A stretch of DNA of 64,000 nt from Corynebacterium mycetoides (GCF_900103625.1 NZ_LT629700.1:1674001-1738000); one strand, 5' to 3'; positions 53,398 through 62,386 are shown, counted from the stretch's first letter. Numbers and translations are program-made. The notes: generated from the letters alone by a model not told the origin.

Positions 53398-55581
53398 CTA
53401 AACGGGGTTCCATGGATCCTCCGGCCACGCGTGCTTGGGGTAGCGGCCCCGCATCTCCTTGCGCACCTGTTGGTAGGGTCCGTTCCAAAAGCTTGTCAGG
53501 TCGTCCGTCACGGCCAGCTCGCGCCCGGCGGGGGAGAGCAGGTGGAACAGCACTTTCACCCCGGCGCACGTGGGCGAGCTCGCCATGCCGAAGCATTTCT
53601 GCAGCTTGACGCGCACGACGGGCCGCCCCGTGGAGTAGTCGATCCGGCCCACCCCGATCCTTGTCGGCGCCAGCTCGTCCAACCGCGAGGCCTCGGGCCA
53701 GGGCAGCTGCCGCATGAGCGCGGCCCGCATGTCGAGCGTGCTTATCGACGCCCCCTCGGCCACCGCCCGAATCTCCGGCGAGTAGTCCCCCTGCTCCACA
53801 TCCGGCCACGGCTCGCCGACGGTGTCGTGCAAAAAGTCGAGGCGGTCTTTGAGCTCTTGCGCCTCCCCATTGAGCGTGAAGGAGCGAAAGTCGAGATCGG
53901 ACAGCGCCTCCATCGCCTCGTCGGGCGACAGCTTCACCGGCGTCGAGCTGAGCTCAATGGCGCCGACGGCTTTGACGCGGCGCCCGCGCACGGCGCCGTT
54001 GACAAGGGTGGCCCGGGTGACCTCGGTGATGCGCTCGGCCGGCAGCTCCAGCGGGGCGGCGGCGCGGATGACGGCGCCGGAAGCGGTGAGCTGCACCTCG
54101 GCGGCGGCGATCCACTCGGGCGCGCCCATCGGCACGCCGAGCGTCGCCCTGGTCCCGCTGGCGAGAAGATAGGTCTCGCCCATGTTCTTGGCCACCCACT
54201 CCGGATACGCCGCAGCAACCACGTCCCCGGCCGGCGCCGGAGGAGTGGCGTCGACCAGCTTCTCCAGCCGGCGCACCTGGTTGCGCGGCGCGCGGGCCGT
54301 CGCGAGGTTCCCGCTCATCCCCTCCGCCAGGGCTGCGACCGTGGGCGCGGCGCCGCTACCGAACTCCACTAGTGCCGCACCCAGGCGGGGATCGACCGGC
54401 ATCCCGGCGAGCGTGCGCCCTAGGTCGGTGATCCCGGAGTCCAGCGCTCCGAGCTCCCGCAACGTCTGGCGGGCGCTGGCGAGCGCCGGGGCCGGGGGAG
54501 CGTCGATAAGCGGAAGGTCGGGCGAGCCCCACGCCGCCATGGTCAGTGCGGCGGAAGTGAGGTCGCTCGTGGCGATCTCGGGGACGATCTCGGGCTGGAA
54601 GTGCTGGTAGTCGGCCTGCGAGTAGGCCCGGACGACCGTGCCCGGGCCGAGGCGGCCCGCGCGGCCGGCGCGCTGATCGGCGCTCGTCTTGGCGGCGGAG
54701 ACCGTGACCAGGCCGGTCATGTTGCGGGCGGCGTCGCGGCGCGGCACGCGGGAGAGCCCGGCGTCGACGACGCGGCGGACCCCGGGTACCGTGATGGAGG
54801 ATTCCGCGATGCTCGTGGCCACGATCACCTGCGCGTCTCCGCCGAGCGCGGAGTCCTGTTCGGCGGAGGTAAGCCGCCCGTGCAGGGGCGCGGCGTTGCT
54901 GAGATGCGAGCACACCAGCTCCACCTCGCGCACGCCGGGGACGAAGACGAGCGTGCGCTCCGGCGACGGGGCGAGCGCGGCGACGTGCGCGTAGAACTCG
55001 CGCGTGCCTTGTGCCCGGCCGGGGTGCGGCGCGTACTCGATGGTGAGCGGGTGGGTGACGGCCTCGGTGCTGAGGATCTGCGCGCCCATGTGGTCGGCGA
55101 ACGTCCTCGCGTCAAGGGTGGCCGACATCGCGGCGAGGTAGAAATCGTCGCGGAGGATCGCCACCTCCATGCACATCGCCAGCGCGAGGTCGGTGTCGAG
55201 TTGGCGTTCGTGCACCTCGTCAACAATGACGGCGCCGACGCCGTCCAGCCCCGGGTCGCGCAGCAGGCGGTTGAGCAGCACGCCGGGGGTGACAAATTCC
55301 ACGCGGCTGCCCGGGTGGTGCTCCCCGCGGATGGTGTAGCCGACCGCGTCGCCGAGGCGCGTTCCGTCGAGCTGGGCTAAGCGACGCGCCGCCGCCCGCG
55401 CCGCGACCCTGCGCGGGGCCGTGACCAGCGTTTTCCCGGCGATGTTGGAGACCGCGGGCGGGATGAGCGTGGTCTTGCCCGTGCCGGGCGGAGCCTCGAC
55501 GACCAGGGGGCCCGTCGCCGGCAGCTGGTCGATCACGCCCGCGACGGGCAGGCCTTTACCGATTGCGGACAGGTCGAACAT
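53398..55581 (-). CDS. hrpB: ATP-dependent RNA helicase HrpB
   Basis: A 727-aa DEAH-type helicase. Motif I is APPGTGKTTLIPP, motif II DEVHER, motif III SAT, then SIAESSITVPGV and QRAGRAGR (motif VI). The C-terminal part carries the HrpB-specific domain ending PYQQVRKEMRGRYPKHAWPEDPW. Function in bacteria is poorly known. Start 55581 has TAACCT 6 nt upstream, leaderless. Ends 32 bp before the transporter start on the same strand, with a short hairpin (about 53376-53392) in the gap. Confidence 0.92.
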   Translation of the reverse strand: MFDLSAIGKGLPVAGVIDQLPATGPLVVEAPPGTGKTTLIPPAVSNIAGKTLVTAPRRVAARAAARRLAQLDGTRLGDAVGYTIRGEHHPGSRVEFVTPGVLLNRLLRDPGLDGVGAVIVDEVHERQLDTDLALAMCMEVAILRDDFYLAAMSATLDARTFADHMGAQILSTEAVTHPLTIEYAPHPGRAQGTREFYAHVAALAPSPERTLVFVPGVREVELVCSHLSNAAPLHGRLTSAEQDSALGGDAQVIVATSIAESSITVPGVRRVVDAGLSRVPRRDAARNMTGLVTVSAAKTSADQRAGRAGRLGPGTVVRAYSQADYQHFQPEIVPEIATSDLTSAALTMAAWGSPDLPLIDAPPAPALASARQTLRELGALDSGITDLGRTLAGMPVDPRLGAALVEFGSGAAPTVAALAEGMSGNLATARAPRNQVRRLEKLVDATPPAPAGDVVAAAYPEWVAKNMGETYLLASGTRATLGVPMGAPEWIAAAEVQLTASGAVIRAAAPLELPAERITEVTRATLVNGAVRGRRVKAVGAIELSSTPVKLSPDEAMEALSDLDFRSFTLNGEAQELKDRLDFLHDTVGEPWPDVEQGDYSPEIRAVAEGASISTLDMRAALMRQLPWPEASRLDELAPTRIGVGRIDYSTGRPVVRVKLQKCFGMASSPTCAGVKVLFHLLSPAGRELAVTDDLTSFWNGPYQQVRKEMRGRYPKHAWPEDPWNPV

Positions 55582-55638
55582 GCCTATAGGTTAACGCTCC
55601 CGCTATTTGTGTGATCCGGGGTTAAGATGAGCGCTGTC

Positions 55639-56172
55639 ATGAGACGCCTATTCGCCGCCGTGCTACCGCCGGACGAGGTCCGCGAGCATCTCGTCCGCGC
55701 GCTCCGGCCCATCAGGGACTTATCCACGGAACTGAGGTGGACGGACCCGGACACGTGGCACCTCACGGTCGCGTTCTACGGCAGCCAGCCCAACGACGCC
55801 GCCGCGGTGACCGACCACCTCGCCCAAGCCACGGCTTTTCGACGCCCCTTGCGCCTCCACCTGAGAGGAGCGGGGGCGTTTGATCGTCGTACGCTCTGGA
55901 TCGGGGTCGGCGGCGACAAACCCCAGCTGCGGGAGCTGATGGGGGACTGCTCGATCGAGCTGGACAAGCGCCAGCGCGCGCACCTGACGGTGGCCAAGCG
56001 GTGCAACCGGACCCGGGATCTGTGGCTTATCGACGACCACTCCCACGCCCTGTCCGTCTACTGCGGGCCGGAGTTCTGGGTCGACGAGGTCCACCTAATG
56101 GAGTCGCACCTGGGCGAGGGTCGCAGCGGAGGTCCGCGCTACGAGGTGATAGACACCTTCTACCTGCGCTAG
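55639..56172 (+). CDS. thpR: RNA 2',3'-cyclic phosphodiesterase (2H family)
   Basis: A 177-aa 2H phosphoesterase of the LigT/ThpR type. It has two HxTx motifs: WHLTVAF and AHLTVAK, the catalytic histidine pair. Hydrolyses 2',3'-cyclic phosphate ends of RNA. ATG 55639 was chosen because TAAGAT (55623-55628) is about 10 nt upstream; ATG 55627 is in frame but overlaps that box. The 3' end overlaps the convergent HNH gene by 4 bp. Confidence 0.82.
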   Translation: MRRLFAAVLPPDEVREHLVRALRPIRDLSTELRWTDPDTWHLTVAFYGSQPNDAAAVTDHLAQATAFRRPLRLHLRGAGAFDRRTLWIGVGGDKPQLRELMGDCSIELDKRQRAHLTVAKRCNRTRDLWLIDDHSHALSVYCGPEFWVDEVHLMESHLGEGRSGGPRYEVIDTFYLR

Positions 56173-57629
56173 GCAGCGCGGCGCAGGGCGTGGCGCACCA
56201 CGAACTCCACCATGGAGCTGACGTAGTAGTCGTCGATGTCGTCTGGGAACGGCGGTTCGGAATCGTCGGGCTCGGGAGGAAACTGCGGAGACTGCGGGTG
56301 GTGATCAAAACTCAGCCCGTACTCCTGCTCGAGTCGTTTCAGGGCCTCCACGCAGCGTTCGTAGTCGCTGTCTTCGTCGTACCGGTCGAGGACGGCGTGG
56401 CACTTGGCGTAGAACTGCGCTGAGCGGGCCTTGTTCTTTTGGACATTCGCAAGGCTGGATCTCCACCGCGGAGTGACGGGGGTGACCTGGTCTTTCAGAA
56501 GCCCGTGGCTGTCGGAGATGATGTACGTCCCGTCGCTGAACAGCCAGATGATGTCGCCGGTGGACGGGTCGGGAACGTAGAAGGCGCGCCGATCCGTTTT
56601 CACGTTGTGGTGATGCTGGCATAACGCGAACAAATTGTCCGGGGTGGTTTTTCCTCCCTGGTCAAAGGGGATCCGGTGGTCGAGTTGGCAGTTCTCGGCC
56701 GGGCGGTGGCATCCGGGGAACACGCACACGCGGTCGCGGGCGTGGACGAACGCTTTCATCCGCGCGGTGGGGGTGTAGCTCTTGGTCGTGGATTCTCCGT
56801 CCACGTCCACGATCCGCGTGTCCTCGGCGAGGTCGTCGAATGCGACGGTTGCGGCAGGGTCGGTCCAGCCGAAGCCCGGCAGGTAGACCGGCTCCCCGGC
56901 GGCGCGGCCGGCCGGGGCATAGGCGTTGAGCACGATGGCGCGCGGTGCGACCTTGCCGGTCAGCAGCCCGATCACGGCGGCGGCGTGGGAGAGTTTCTCC
57001 TCGCGCGAGGTCTGGTCGATCTGGGCGCGGATCAGCGCCATCGTGGTGGAGTTTGTCAGCAACTCCACGCCTTGTTGGGATACCCCGTTGGTGACGGCCT
57101 CGAAGAAGGAGCAGGAATCCTGGGTCTGGCGCCTCTTGCGCTTCTTCGCGTCGAAGTCCACCTCCGGGTCGATCTCCGCGATGCGTTGCCGCAGCGAGCG
57201 GGTGATTGCCCACGGTGAGGGGAGTTCCTGAGCCTTCTTCCGCGGCGTGAACATGCGCACCAGTACGCGGTCCAGGGCTTCGAAGGCGTCCGCAGACGCG
57301 TGAGGGCCTAAGAGGTTGAGGGCGGAATCGATCGCGCCCAGACGCGAGATGTCCAGCCGGAGGGTCTCGCGCTGGAGTTCGCGCAACCGCGGCAGCATCT
57401 TCAGCCGGGCGTAACCGAGCACGCCCTTTTCGATCTCGTGTTTGCTCTTCCCACTCGCCGCGCGCATTTCGGCTACGAACAGCTCAAAATCCCCGATGTC
57501 TGAGTCGTCGGTAGCGTAGTCGCCATACAGTGCGAACTCGCTTTGGCGGCCCAGGCGAGCGGCGTCGCTCACCGGGTCCCCCTCGCGCTCGGTGGCGAAG
57601 TACGCGGCTGGTTGATCGTCGACAAGCAT
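56169..57629 (-). CDS. DUF222/HNH endonuclease signature protein (second copy)
   Basis: A 486-aa 13E12-type protein. N-terminal DUF222 region, then an HNH domain: CVFPGCHRPAENCQLDHRIPFDQGG and NLFALCQHHHNVK (Cys zinc ligands, DH metal site, HHH). Sequence is clearly different from the copy at 4810, so these are paralogues, not a recent duplication. ATG 57629 has AAAGGGGGG 4 nt upstream. Its promoter contains a LexA-like palindrome between -35 and -10, consistent with the known DNA-damage induction of 13E12 family genes in mycobacteria. Confidence 0.85.
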   Translation of the reverse strand: MLVDDQPAAYFATEREGDPVSDAARLGRQSEFALYGDYATDDSDIGDFELFVAEMRAASGKSKHEIEKGVLGYARLKMLPRLRELQRETLRLDISRLGAIDSALNLLGPHASADAFEALDRVLVRMFTPRKKAQELPSPWAITRSLRQRIAEIDPEVDFDAKKRKRRQTQDSCSFFEAVTNGVSQQGVELLTNSTTMALIRAQIDQTSREEKLSHAAAVIGLLTGKVAPRAIVLNAYAPAGRAAGEPVYLPGFGWTDPAATVAFDDLAEDTRIVDVDGESTTKSYTPTARMKAFVHARDRVCVFPGCHRPAENCQLDHRIPFDQGGKTTPDNLFALCQHHHNVKTDRRAFYVPDPSTGDIIWLFSDGTYIISDSHGLLKDQVTPVTPRWRSSLANVQKNKARSAQFYAKCHAVLDRYDEDSDYERCVEALKRLEQEYGLSFDHHPQSPQFPPEPDDSEPPFPDDIDDYYVSSMVEFVVRHALRRAA

Positions 57630-57652
57630 TGTCCCCCCTTTCGACACCCGCC

Positions 57653-57681
57653 AGCCTATCGAATGAATATTCGACAGTCAA
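57653..57681 (-). promoter_or_regulatory. Promoter with LexA-like SOS box
   Basis: Minus strand: -35 TTGACT (57676-57681) and -10 TAGGCT (57653-57658) with a 17-bp spacer. The spacer is filled by the palindrome TCGAAT-N4-ATTCGA (57659-57674), which matches the outer bases of the corynebacterial LexA box. Confidence 0.55.
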
Positions 57682-57699
57682 GGGGGAAACAAAAAATTT

Positions 57700-57846
57700 T
57701 TAGGCGCGCCGCGAGAAGATCGCCAGCAGCGAGGCCGCGAGCACGACGAGGGGAGCGGCCCACGTGCCCTCGGACAGGAAGTAGGCGGCGACGACGACCG
57801 CGACGACGGTCAGTACCACGGCAACGACATTGAAATCTCTGGCCAT
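57700..57846 (-). CDS. 48-aa two-helix membrane protein
   Basis: A short gene with ATG at 57846 and TAA at 57700-57702, encoding MARDFNVVAVVLTVVAVVV..., a charged start, two hydrophobic segments (about 7-22 and 29-44) around SEGTW, and ending FSRRA. TAGCGT (57854-57859) lies exactly 7 nt before the start with no RBS, the leaderless pattern of this genome, which supports a real gene. No family recognised. It is divergent from alkB. Confidence 0.6.
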   Translation of the reverse strand: MARDFNVVAVVLTVVAVVVAAYFLSEGTWAAPLVVLAASLLAIFSRRA

Positions 57847-57881
57847 GGGGCTCACGCTACCAGCGGGGGTAGGTTGAGGGC

Positions 57882-58526
57882 ATGCTTATCGACGCCTCAT
57901 TACTGCCCCGGCCCCCGCAGCGCGTCATGGCGGGCGTGGTGCACCTGCCCGGCTTCCTCGGTATGGACACGCAGGCGGCGCTGGTGGAGCAGGCGCGCCT
58001 GATCGCGCGCTCGGTGGCGGGGACCCCGGTCGCCATGCGCCGCCCGGCGGTGGGCAACGGGCAGATGAAGGCGTACCTCATGTCGCTCGGCTGGTTCTGG
58101 GCGACAAACCCCTACCGGCTGGTCAAGAAGGTCGACGGCTACCCCGTCCCGCCCGTGCCGGAAAACTTCCAGGAGATCGCCGACGACGTCCTGCGCGCGG
58201 CGCGGGAGGTGGACGCCCAGGTGGGGGAGTCGATCGCGGTGGAGACGGCGCTGGTGAACTACTACCCGCCCGGGGCGGGGATGGGCATGCACGTCGACTC
58301 GGAGGAAAGGGCCGACAACCCCGTGGTGAGCCTGTCCATCGGCGACGAGATCGTGTTTCGGATCGAGGGTGAGGACGTGCTGCTGATGTCCGGTGACGCC
58401 CTGGTCTTTGGCGGTCCGGCGCGCCGGGCGCGCCACGGGGTCATGGGGGCGCGCGGCGGCACCGGGCCGCAGGGGACGGGCCTTACCGAAGGCCGAATAA
58501 ACATCACCATGCGCCAGGTGGAGTGA
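57882..58526 (+). CDS. alkB: AlkB-type 2-oxoglutarate/Fe(II) dioxygenase (alkylated nucleic acid repair)
   Basis: A 214-aa AlkB homologue. The iron site is HVD in GMHVDSEE and His in RRARHGV; the 2OG-binding Arg is in GRINITMRQ. NYYPPGAGMGMHVD is the classic AlkB region. Removes alkyl lesions from DNA or RNA by oxidative dealkylation. Start ATG 57882 has TAGGTT 6 nt upstream, leaderless. It lies next to the HNH gene with the LexA-like box. Confidence 0.9.
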   Translation: MLIDASLLPRPPQRVMAGVVHLPGFLGMDTQAALVEQARLIARSVAGTPVAMRRPAVGNGQMKAYLMSLGWFWATNPYRLVKKVDGYPVPPVPENFQEIADDVLRAAREVDAQVGESIAVETALVNYYPPGAGMGMHVDSEERADNPVVSLSIGDEIVFRIEGEDVLLMSGDALVFGGPARRARHGVMGARGGTGPQGTGLTEGRINITMRQVE

Positions 58527-58539
58527 TTAGGGTGTAGGA

Positions 58540-59244
58540 ATGCAGAAAATTGCGGTTGTCACGGGCGGATCGGCGGGCATCGGTGAGGCGAGCGCACGCG
58601 CGCTGGCCGGCGACGGGTGGAAGGTCTACGTGGCCGCGCGCCGCCTCGAGCGCTGCGAGGAGATCGCGAAAGACATCGGCGGCGTGGCGGTGGAGTTGGA
58701 CGTGACGGACCAGGAAAGCGTCGACAAGCTTGCCGCGGAGCTGGAGCGCGTCGACCTGCTGGTCAACAACGCCGGCGGCGCGAGGGGCCTGGACTACCTG
58801 CGCGAGGCCCGCGAGGAGGACTGGCGCTGGATGTACGAGACGAACGTGTTCGGCACCGTGCGCGTGACCAAGGCGCTCTACCCCGCGCTGCTGGAGGCGA
58901 GCGGGCTGGTGATCAACATCGGGTCGGTCGCCGGCACCGACGCCTACAAGGGCGGGTCCGGCTACAACGCGGCGAAGTACGGGCTGCGCGGCCTGACCCG
59001 CGCGCTGCGGCGCGAGGAGGCCGACAACCTCATCCGCGTCACCGAGATCAACCCGGGTCGAGTGGAAACCGACTTCTCCTTCAACCGCTTCGGCGACAGG
59101 GAAAAGGCCGACGCCGTCTACGAAGGCAAGCTCAACCTCGCCGCCGAGGACATCGCGGAGACCGTGCGGTGGGTGGCCAGCCTGCCCGCGCACGTGAACG
59201 TGGACACGCTGAGCATCATGCCGCTCGATCAGGCGGAGCGTTAG
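58540..59244 (+). CDS. Short-chain dehydrogenase/reductase
   Basis: A 234-aa classical SDR: TGGSAGIG cofactor motif, NNAGG, catalytic Ser in IGSVAG and YxxxK in YNAAKYG. Close in type to NADP-dependent serine/3-hydroxy acid dehydrogenases (YdfG-like). Start has TAGGGT 6 nt upstream, leaderless. The LysE gene starts on its last base (TAGTG). Confidence 0.88.
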   Translation: MQKIAVVTGGSAGIGEASARALAGDGWKVYVAARRLERCEEIAKDIGGVAVELDVTDQESVDKLAAELERVDLLVNNAGGARGLDYLREAREEDWRWMYETNVFGTVRVTKALYPALLEASGLVINIGSVAGTDAYKGGSGYNAAKYGLRGLTRALRREEADNLIRVTEINPGRVETDFSFNRFGDREKADAVYEGKLNLAAEDIAETVRWVASLPAHVNVDTLSIMPLDQAER

Positions 59245-59825
59245 TGCTCGCACTCGTCGGCGTCTGGATGGCGGCGATTATCAGCCCCGGCCCAGACCTG
59301 TTCCAGATCATCCGCATGGGCGCGAAATCTCGCGCCGCCGGGGTGGCGTGCGCGATCGGGATCATGATCGGCAACTCGATCTGGATCATCGCCTCGCTCG
59401 TGGGGCTCAGCGCGCTCATCCAGTCCGTGCCGCAGATTCTGTTAGCCCTGCAGATCGTGGGCGGCGCCTACCTGCTGTGGATGGGCGCAGGCGCGATCCG
59501 CAGCACGGGGACCACGATCCAAGACCGCGATGTGGACGCGTCCAAGGCGCTGCGCACCGGCATCTACACCAACCTGTCCAACCCCAAGGCCGTGCTCTTC
59601 TTCGGCGCGGTGTTCGCCCAGTTCGTCCGCCCCGGGCTGGAGTGGACCATCGCGGTCACACTCATCGTGATCGGGCTGGCGTGGTTCGTGTTCTTCGCCC
59701 TGGCGGTGCGCTGGCTCGCGGGGCTGATCCAGCGGCACGGCCACCTCATCGATGTGGTCACGGGCGCCATTTTCGTGGCGCTCGCTCTCTGGATGCTGTG
59801 GGAGGGGGTCACCGGGCTAAGCTAG
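59244..59825 (+). CDS. LysE/RhtB family amino acid exporter
   Basis: A 193-aa membrane protein with about six helices. The N-terminal motif ISPGPDLFQI is typical of LysE/RhtB exporters, and NPKAVLFFGAVFAQF is the second family motif. Exported amino acid not known. The GTG start (59244) overlaps the SDR stop by one base; no separate promoter is seen. Confidence 0.85.
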   Translation: MLALVGVWMAAIISPGPDLFQIIRMGAKSRAAGVACAIGIMIGNSIWIIASLVGLSALIQSVPQILLALQIVGGAYLLWMGAGAIRSTGTTIQDRDVDASKALRTGIYTNLSNPKAVLFFGAVFAQFVRPGLEWTIAVTLIVIGLAWFVFFALAVRWLAGLIQRHGHLIDVVTGAIFVALALWMLWEGVTGLS

Positions 59826-59830
59826 GCGCC

Positions 59831-60112
59831 ATGGACGTAGCAATCAGCGGGGAGTCGATCAAACTCGGTCAATTCCTCAAATTGGCCAACCTCGCCGAAT
59901 CGGGCGGCCACGCCAAGGAGCTCATCTCCTCCGGCGGGGTCACAGTCAACGGCGAGGTGGTCACCTCGCGGGGCCACTTGCTTGTCGACGCCGACCGCGT
60001 GGCCGTTGCGGGCACAACCGCCACGGTCGTGGCGGGGGCGGAGAGCACCGATTACTTTGACGAGCGCACGGCCAACGACGATTTCGACCCCGAAAAGTGG
60101 AGGAACATGTAG
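59831..60112 (+). CDS. S4-domain RNA-binding protein (RqcP/YaaA-like)
   Basis: A 93-aa protein with an S4 domain: IKLGQFLKLANLAESGGHAKELISSGGVTVNGEVVTSRG (about 10-48), the alpha-L type RNA-binding motif; only its ends, IKLGQFLKL and NGEVVTSRG, are quoted as marks. Small S4 proteins act in ribosome or rescue functions. Start ATG 59831 has TAAGCT (59818-59823) 7 nt upstream; the -10 lies inside the end of lysE. Confidence 0.85.
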   Translation: MDVAISGESIKLGQFLKLANLAESGGHAKELISSGGVTVNGEVVTSRGHLLVDADRVAVAGTTATVVAGAESTDYFDERTANDDFDPEKWRNM

Positions 60113-60898
60113 ATGCCAGCTTTCCAAGCTCTCGAGGGCATGCCGTACTGGCAGGACCTGGCCACCCGCGACACCGCGAAGTCCACGTACTTCTACTCCA
60201 AGCTGCTCGGCTGGGAGGTCTCCGACGACTCCTACCGCGTCGCGCGCATGCAGGGGCTGCCGGTCGCGGGGTTTATCCCGCAGCTGAATGACCCGACGAT
60301 GACGGACGCGTGGGTCACCTACTTCTTGGCGCGTGACGTGGATGGCGTGTGCGCGGACGTCGAGAAGCGAGGCGGCGCTGTGCTGGCTGTCGCCGACGTG
60401 TCCCTGGGACGCATGGCGCTGTGCGCTGACCCGGCGGGCGCGGTGTTCGGGCTCATCGAGCCGGCGGGGGAGGACCAGTTCGTCGCCGCCGGCGAGCCCG
60501 GCACCCCGGTGTGGCACGAGTACGTCGCGCTTGACCGCGGCCGCGAGTGCATCGACTTCTACGCCGACCTCTTCGACTGGGAGGTCACCGTCTCCGACGG
60601 CTATTACGTAGCGACGTCCGAGGGCGCGCCGTTCCTCGGCCTGCGCGACGAGTCCGACTCCCCCGAGATGCAGGGCGTTCCCGGATTCTGGGAGACCTAC
60701 CTGGGCGTGGACAACGCCGAGCTCGCCGCGCGCCGGGCCACGGAGCTGGGCGCGGAGGTGCTCGCGGGGCCGGAGGAGTCACCCTTCGGGCCGCTCGTGG
60801 TCGTGGCCGACGCCACGGGCGCGACGGCCACGCTGTGCGAGGTGGCCGCGCCGGTGGGCGAGGACGAGATCGGGGAAGCGGACTCCGTCCTCCTCTGA
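60113..60898 (+). CDS. VOC superfamily (glyoxalase/bleomycin resistance-like) protein
   Basis: A 261-aa protein made of two VOC modules, one starting MPYWQDLATRDTAKSTYFYSK and the other WHEYVALDRGRECIDFYADLF; the paired WEV and GLxD segments are VOC-typical (the first segment begins near residue 10). Resembles glyoxalase-like proteins of unknown substrate in actinobacteria. ATG 60113 follows the S4 stop directly and AGGAAC precedes it. The stop overlaps the start of the next gene by one base. Confidence 0.8.
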   Translation: MPAFQALEGMPYWQDLATRDTAKSTYFYSKLLGWEVSDDSYRVARMQGLPVAGFIPQLNDPTMTDAWVTYFLARDVDGVCADVEKRGGAVLAVADVSLGRMALCADPAGAVFGLIEPAGEDQFVAAGEPGTPVWHEYVALDRGRECIDFYADLFDWEVTVSDGYYVATSEGAPFLGLRDESDSPEMQGVPGFWETYLGVDNAELAARRATELGAEVLAGPEESPFGPLVVVADATGATATLCEVAAPVGEDEIGEADSVLL

Positions 60899-61677
60899 TG
60901 CGCCCTGCAAAGCTTCTCGCCGCCGCGCTCGTCGCGGCAGCGGTCACCGCCCCGCCCGCCCACGCCTACGAGGTGGACCGCGACTACGACAATGACCGCA
61001 CAGCCCTGGCCGTGGTCCATCCGGACGGGCACTGGTCGGGCTCCGACACAGCGCTGGAGCCCCGCCCCGCGCTGTCCCTGTCCAAGCTTTTCCTCGGCTA
61101 CTGGGTGCTCTACCACGGCACGGACGAGGAGAAGGACCTCGTGGAGGAGATGATTTCCGTCTCCCACGACGGCTACGCCCAGCGCCTCGACCGGAAATAC
61201 CCGGACGCCATCGACGAGATCGCCGAGGACTTCGAGCTGCAAGAAACCGCCCGTTACGGCGCGTGGGGCCGCACGGTGACCTCCGCCTACGACGTCGCAA
61301 GCTTCGTCGCCGACATCTTGTGGGACCCGCGGGCCAAGCCGCTTCTCGACGGTATGAGGGACAAACCGGAAGTCGCCCGCGACGGCTTTCACCAGCTCTT
61401 CGGCGCGGCCGAGCTGGACCACGTGGAAGGCGTCAAGACGGGGTGGTCCGACGACCGGGTCTCGCAGACCGGGAGCCTGTCCTTCGGCCAGATCGGGGAC
61501 GAGGTGTGGGTGGTCGCCGCGCTGACGTGGGGCGATGCCGAGGAGAACACGGAGGACGTGCTCGACGGCATCAACCAGGTCAACGACCGCGCCGCGCGGC
61601 CGCGGCGATTTCAGACGGACTTCTGGCAGCCGGGGGACTCGGTGCCGATCAGGTTCACTGAGTTGAAACTGAGCTGA
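60898..61677 (+). CDS. Penicillin-recognising-type serine hydrolase, secreted
   Basis: A 259-aa exported protein: signal peptide to about AHA/Y, then LSLSKLFLGYW (SxxK), and EGVKTGWSDDRVS (KTG) near the C-terminus. The middle SxN motif is not standard (SVSHDGYAQ). It fits the beta-lactamase/D-Ala-D-Ala carboxypeptidase superfamily; role in cell wall metabolism is inferred. ATG 60898 overlaps the VOC stop. The 3' end overlaps the convergent gene by 23 bp. Confidence 0.72.
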   Translation: MRPAKLLAAALVAAAVTAPPAHAYEVDRDYDNDRTALAVVHPDGHWSGSDTALEPRPALSLSKLFLGYWVLYHGTDEEKDLVEEMISVSHDGYAQRLDRKYPDAIDEIAEDFELQETARYGAWGRTVTSAYDVASFVADILWDPRAKPLLDGMRDKPEVARDGFHQLFGAAELDHVEGVKTGWSDDRVSQTGSLSFGQIGDEVWVVAALTWGDAEENTEDVLDGINQVNDRAARPRRFQTDFWQPGDSVPIRFTELKLS

Positions 61678-62386
61678 GGAACGTCGCCACGTCGCGGATG
61701 CGCCTGCGGGCCTCGGTCGGCGTGGATATCTCCCCCGTCGAGTGGTACTCGGTAAACGCCCCCGTCCCGGCCGGCACCTGCACCAGGGCGGATTCGGGGA
61801 TGTCACGGTAGTCGGGGGGAAAGCTGTAGATAGCGCGGTCGGCGGAGGTGTCGAAGCGCTGGCGGTAGAGCCACACCACCACGTCGCGCGCTCCCCGCTC
61901 ACGGGCGAACGCGATCGCCGCCTCCACATCCTCCCGTCTCACGTCGAGCGCCACCGCGCCGGAGAGTTCCGCCGCGGCGGCGACCTCGGGCTGCCACGCG
62001 AACTCCCGGGCCCTGGGGGAGCGCGGGCCGCAGGCCACGACCCACACGCCCGTCGGATGGGGCGGGCGAAACAGCGGCCCGAACTCGGTCGATTCCACTT
62101 CGATCTCGTCCACGAAAGCAACCCCCGGCATCGTGTGGTCCACCGCGGAACCCAGCATCAGCATCGCCGCGTGCGTCAGGCGGTCCGGCAGCAGCGCCAG
62201 GTAGCGGTCCAAGTCTTCCGTCTCGCTCGGGCGCGGGTACGTGGCGTCCATGTACGAGGAGATCTGCTCGAACTGGAGCTCGTCGGGCAGGATGCGCTCG
62301 ACGCCGCCGACGTTGAAGTCGGGGTCGGACTGGTCGTTGACGGGATAGTCGCCGTCGAGCGGACCCTGCTCGAGGGGTTTCCTCAC
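61655..62386 (-). CDS. Protein of unknown function, weakly alpha/beta-hydrolase-like
   Basis: A 243-aa protein read from GTG 62386, which overlaps the M13 peptidase stop (GTGA). It begins MRKPLEQGPLDGDYPVN. The second half (GVWVVACGP, GAVALDVRREDVEAAIAFARERGARDVVVWLY) has an alternating strand-helix layout similar to alpha/beta hydrolases, but there is no GxSxG nucleophile elbow: the position reads VWLYRQRF. Coupled to the peptidase, so it may assist or be processed with it. Assignment is weak. Confidence 0.45.
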   Translation of the reverse strand: MRKPLEQGPLDGDYPVNDQSDPDFNVGGVERILPDELQFEQISSYMDATYPRPSETEDLDRYLALLPDRLTHAAMLMLGSAVDHTMPGVAFVDEIEVESTEFGPLFRPPHPTGVWVVACGPRSPRAREFAWQPEVAAAAELSGAVALDVRREDVEAAIAFARERGARDVVVWLYRQRFDTSADRAIYSFPPDYRDIPESALVQVPAGTGAFTEYHSTGEISTPTEARRRIRDVATFLSSVSTQ

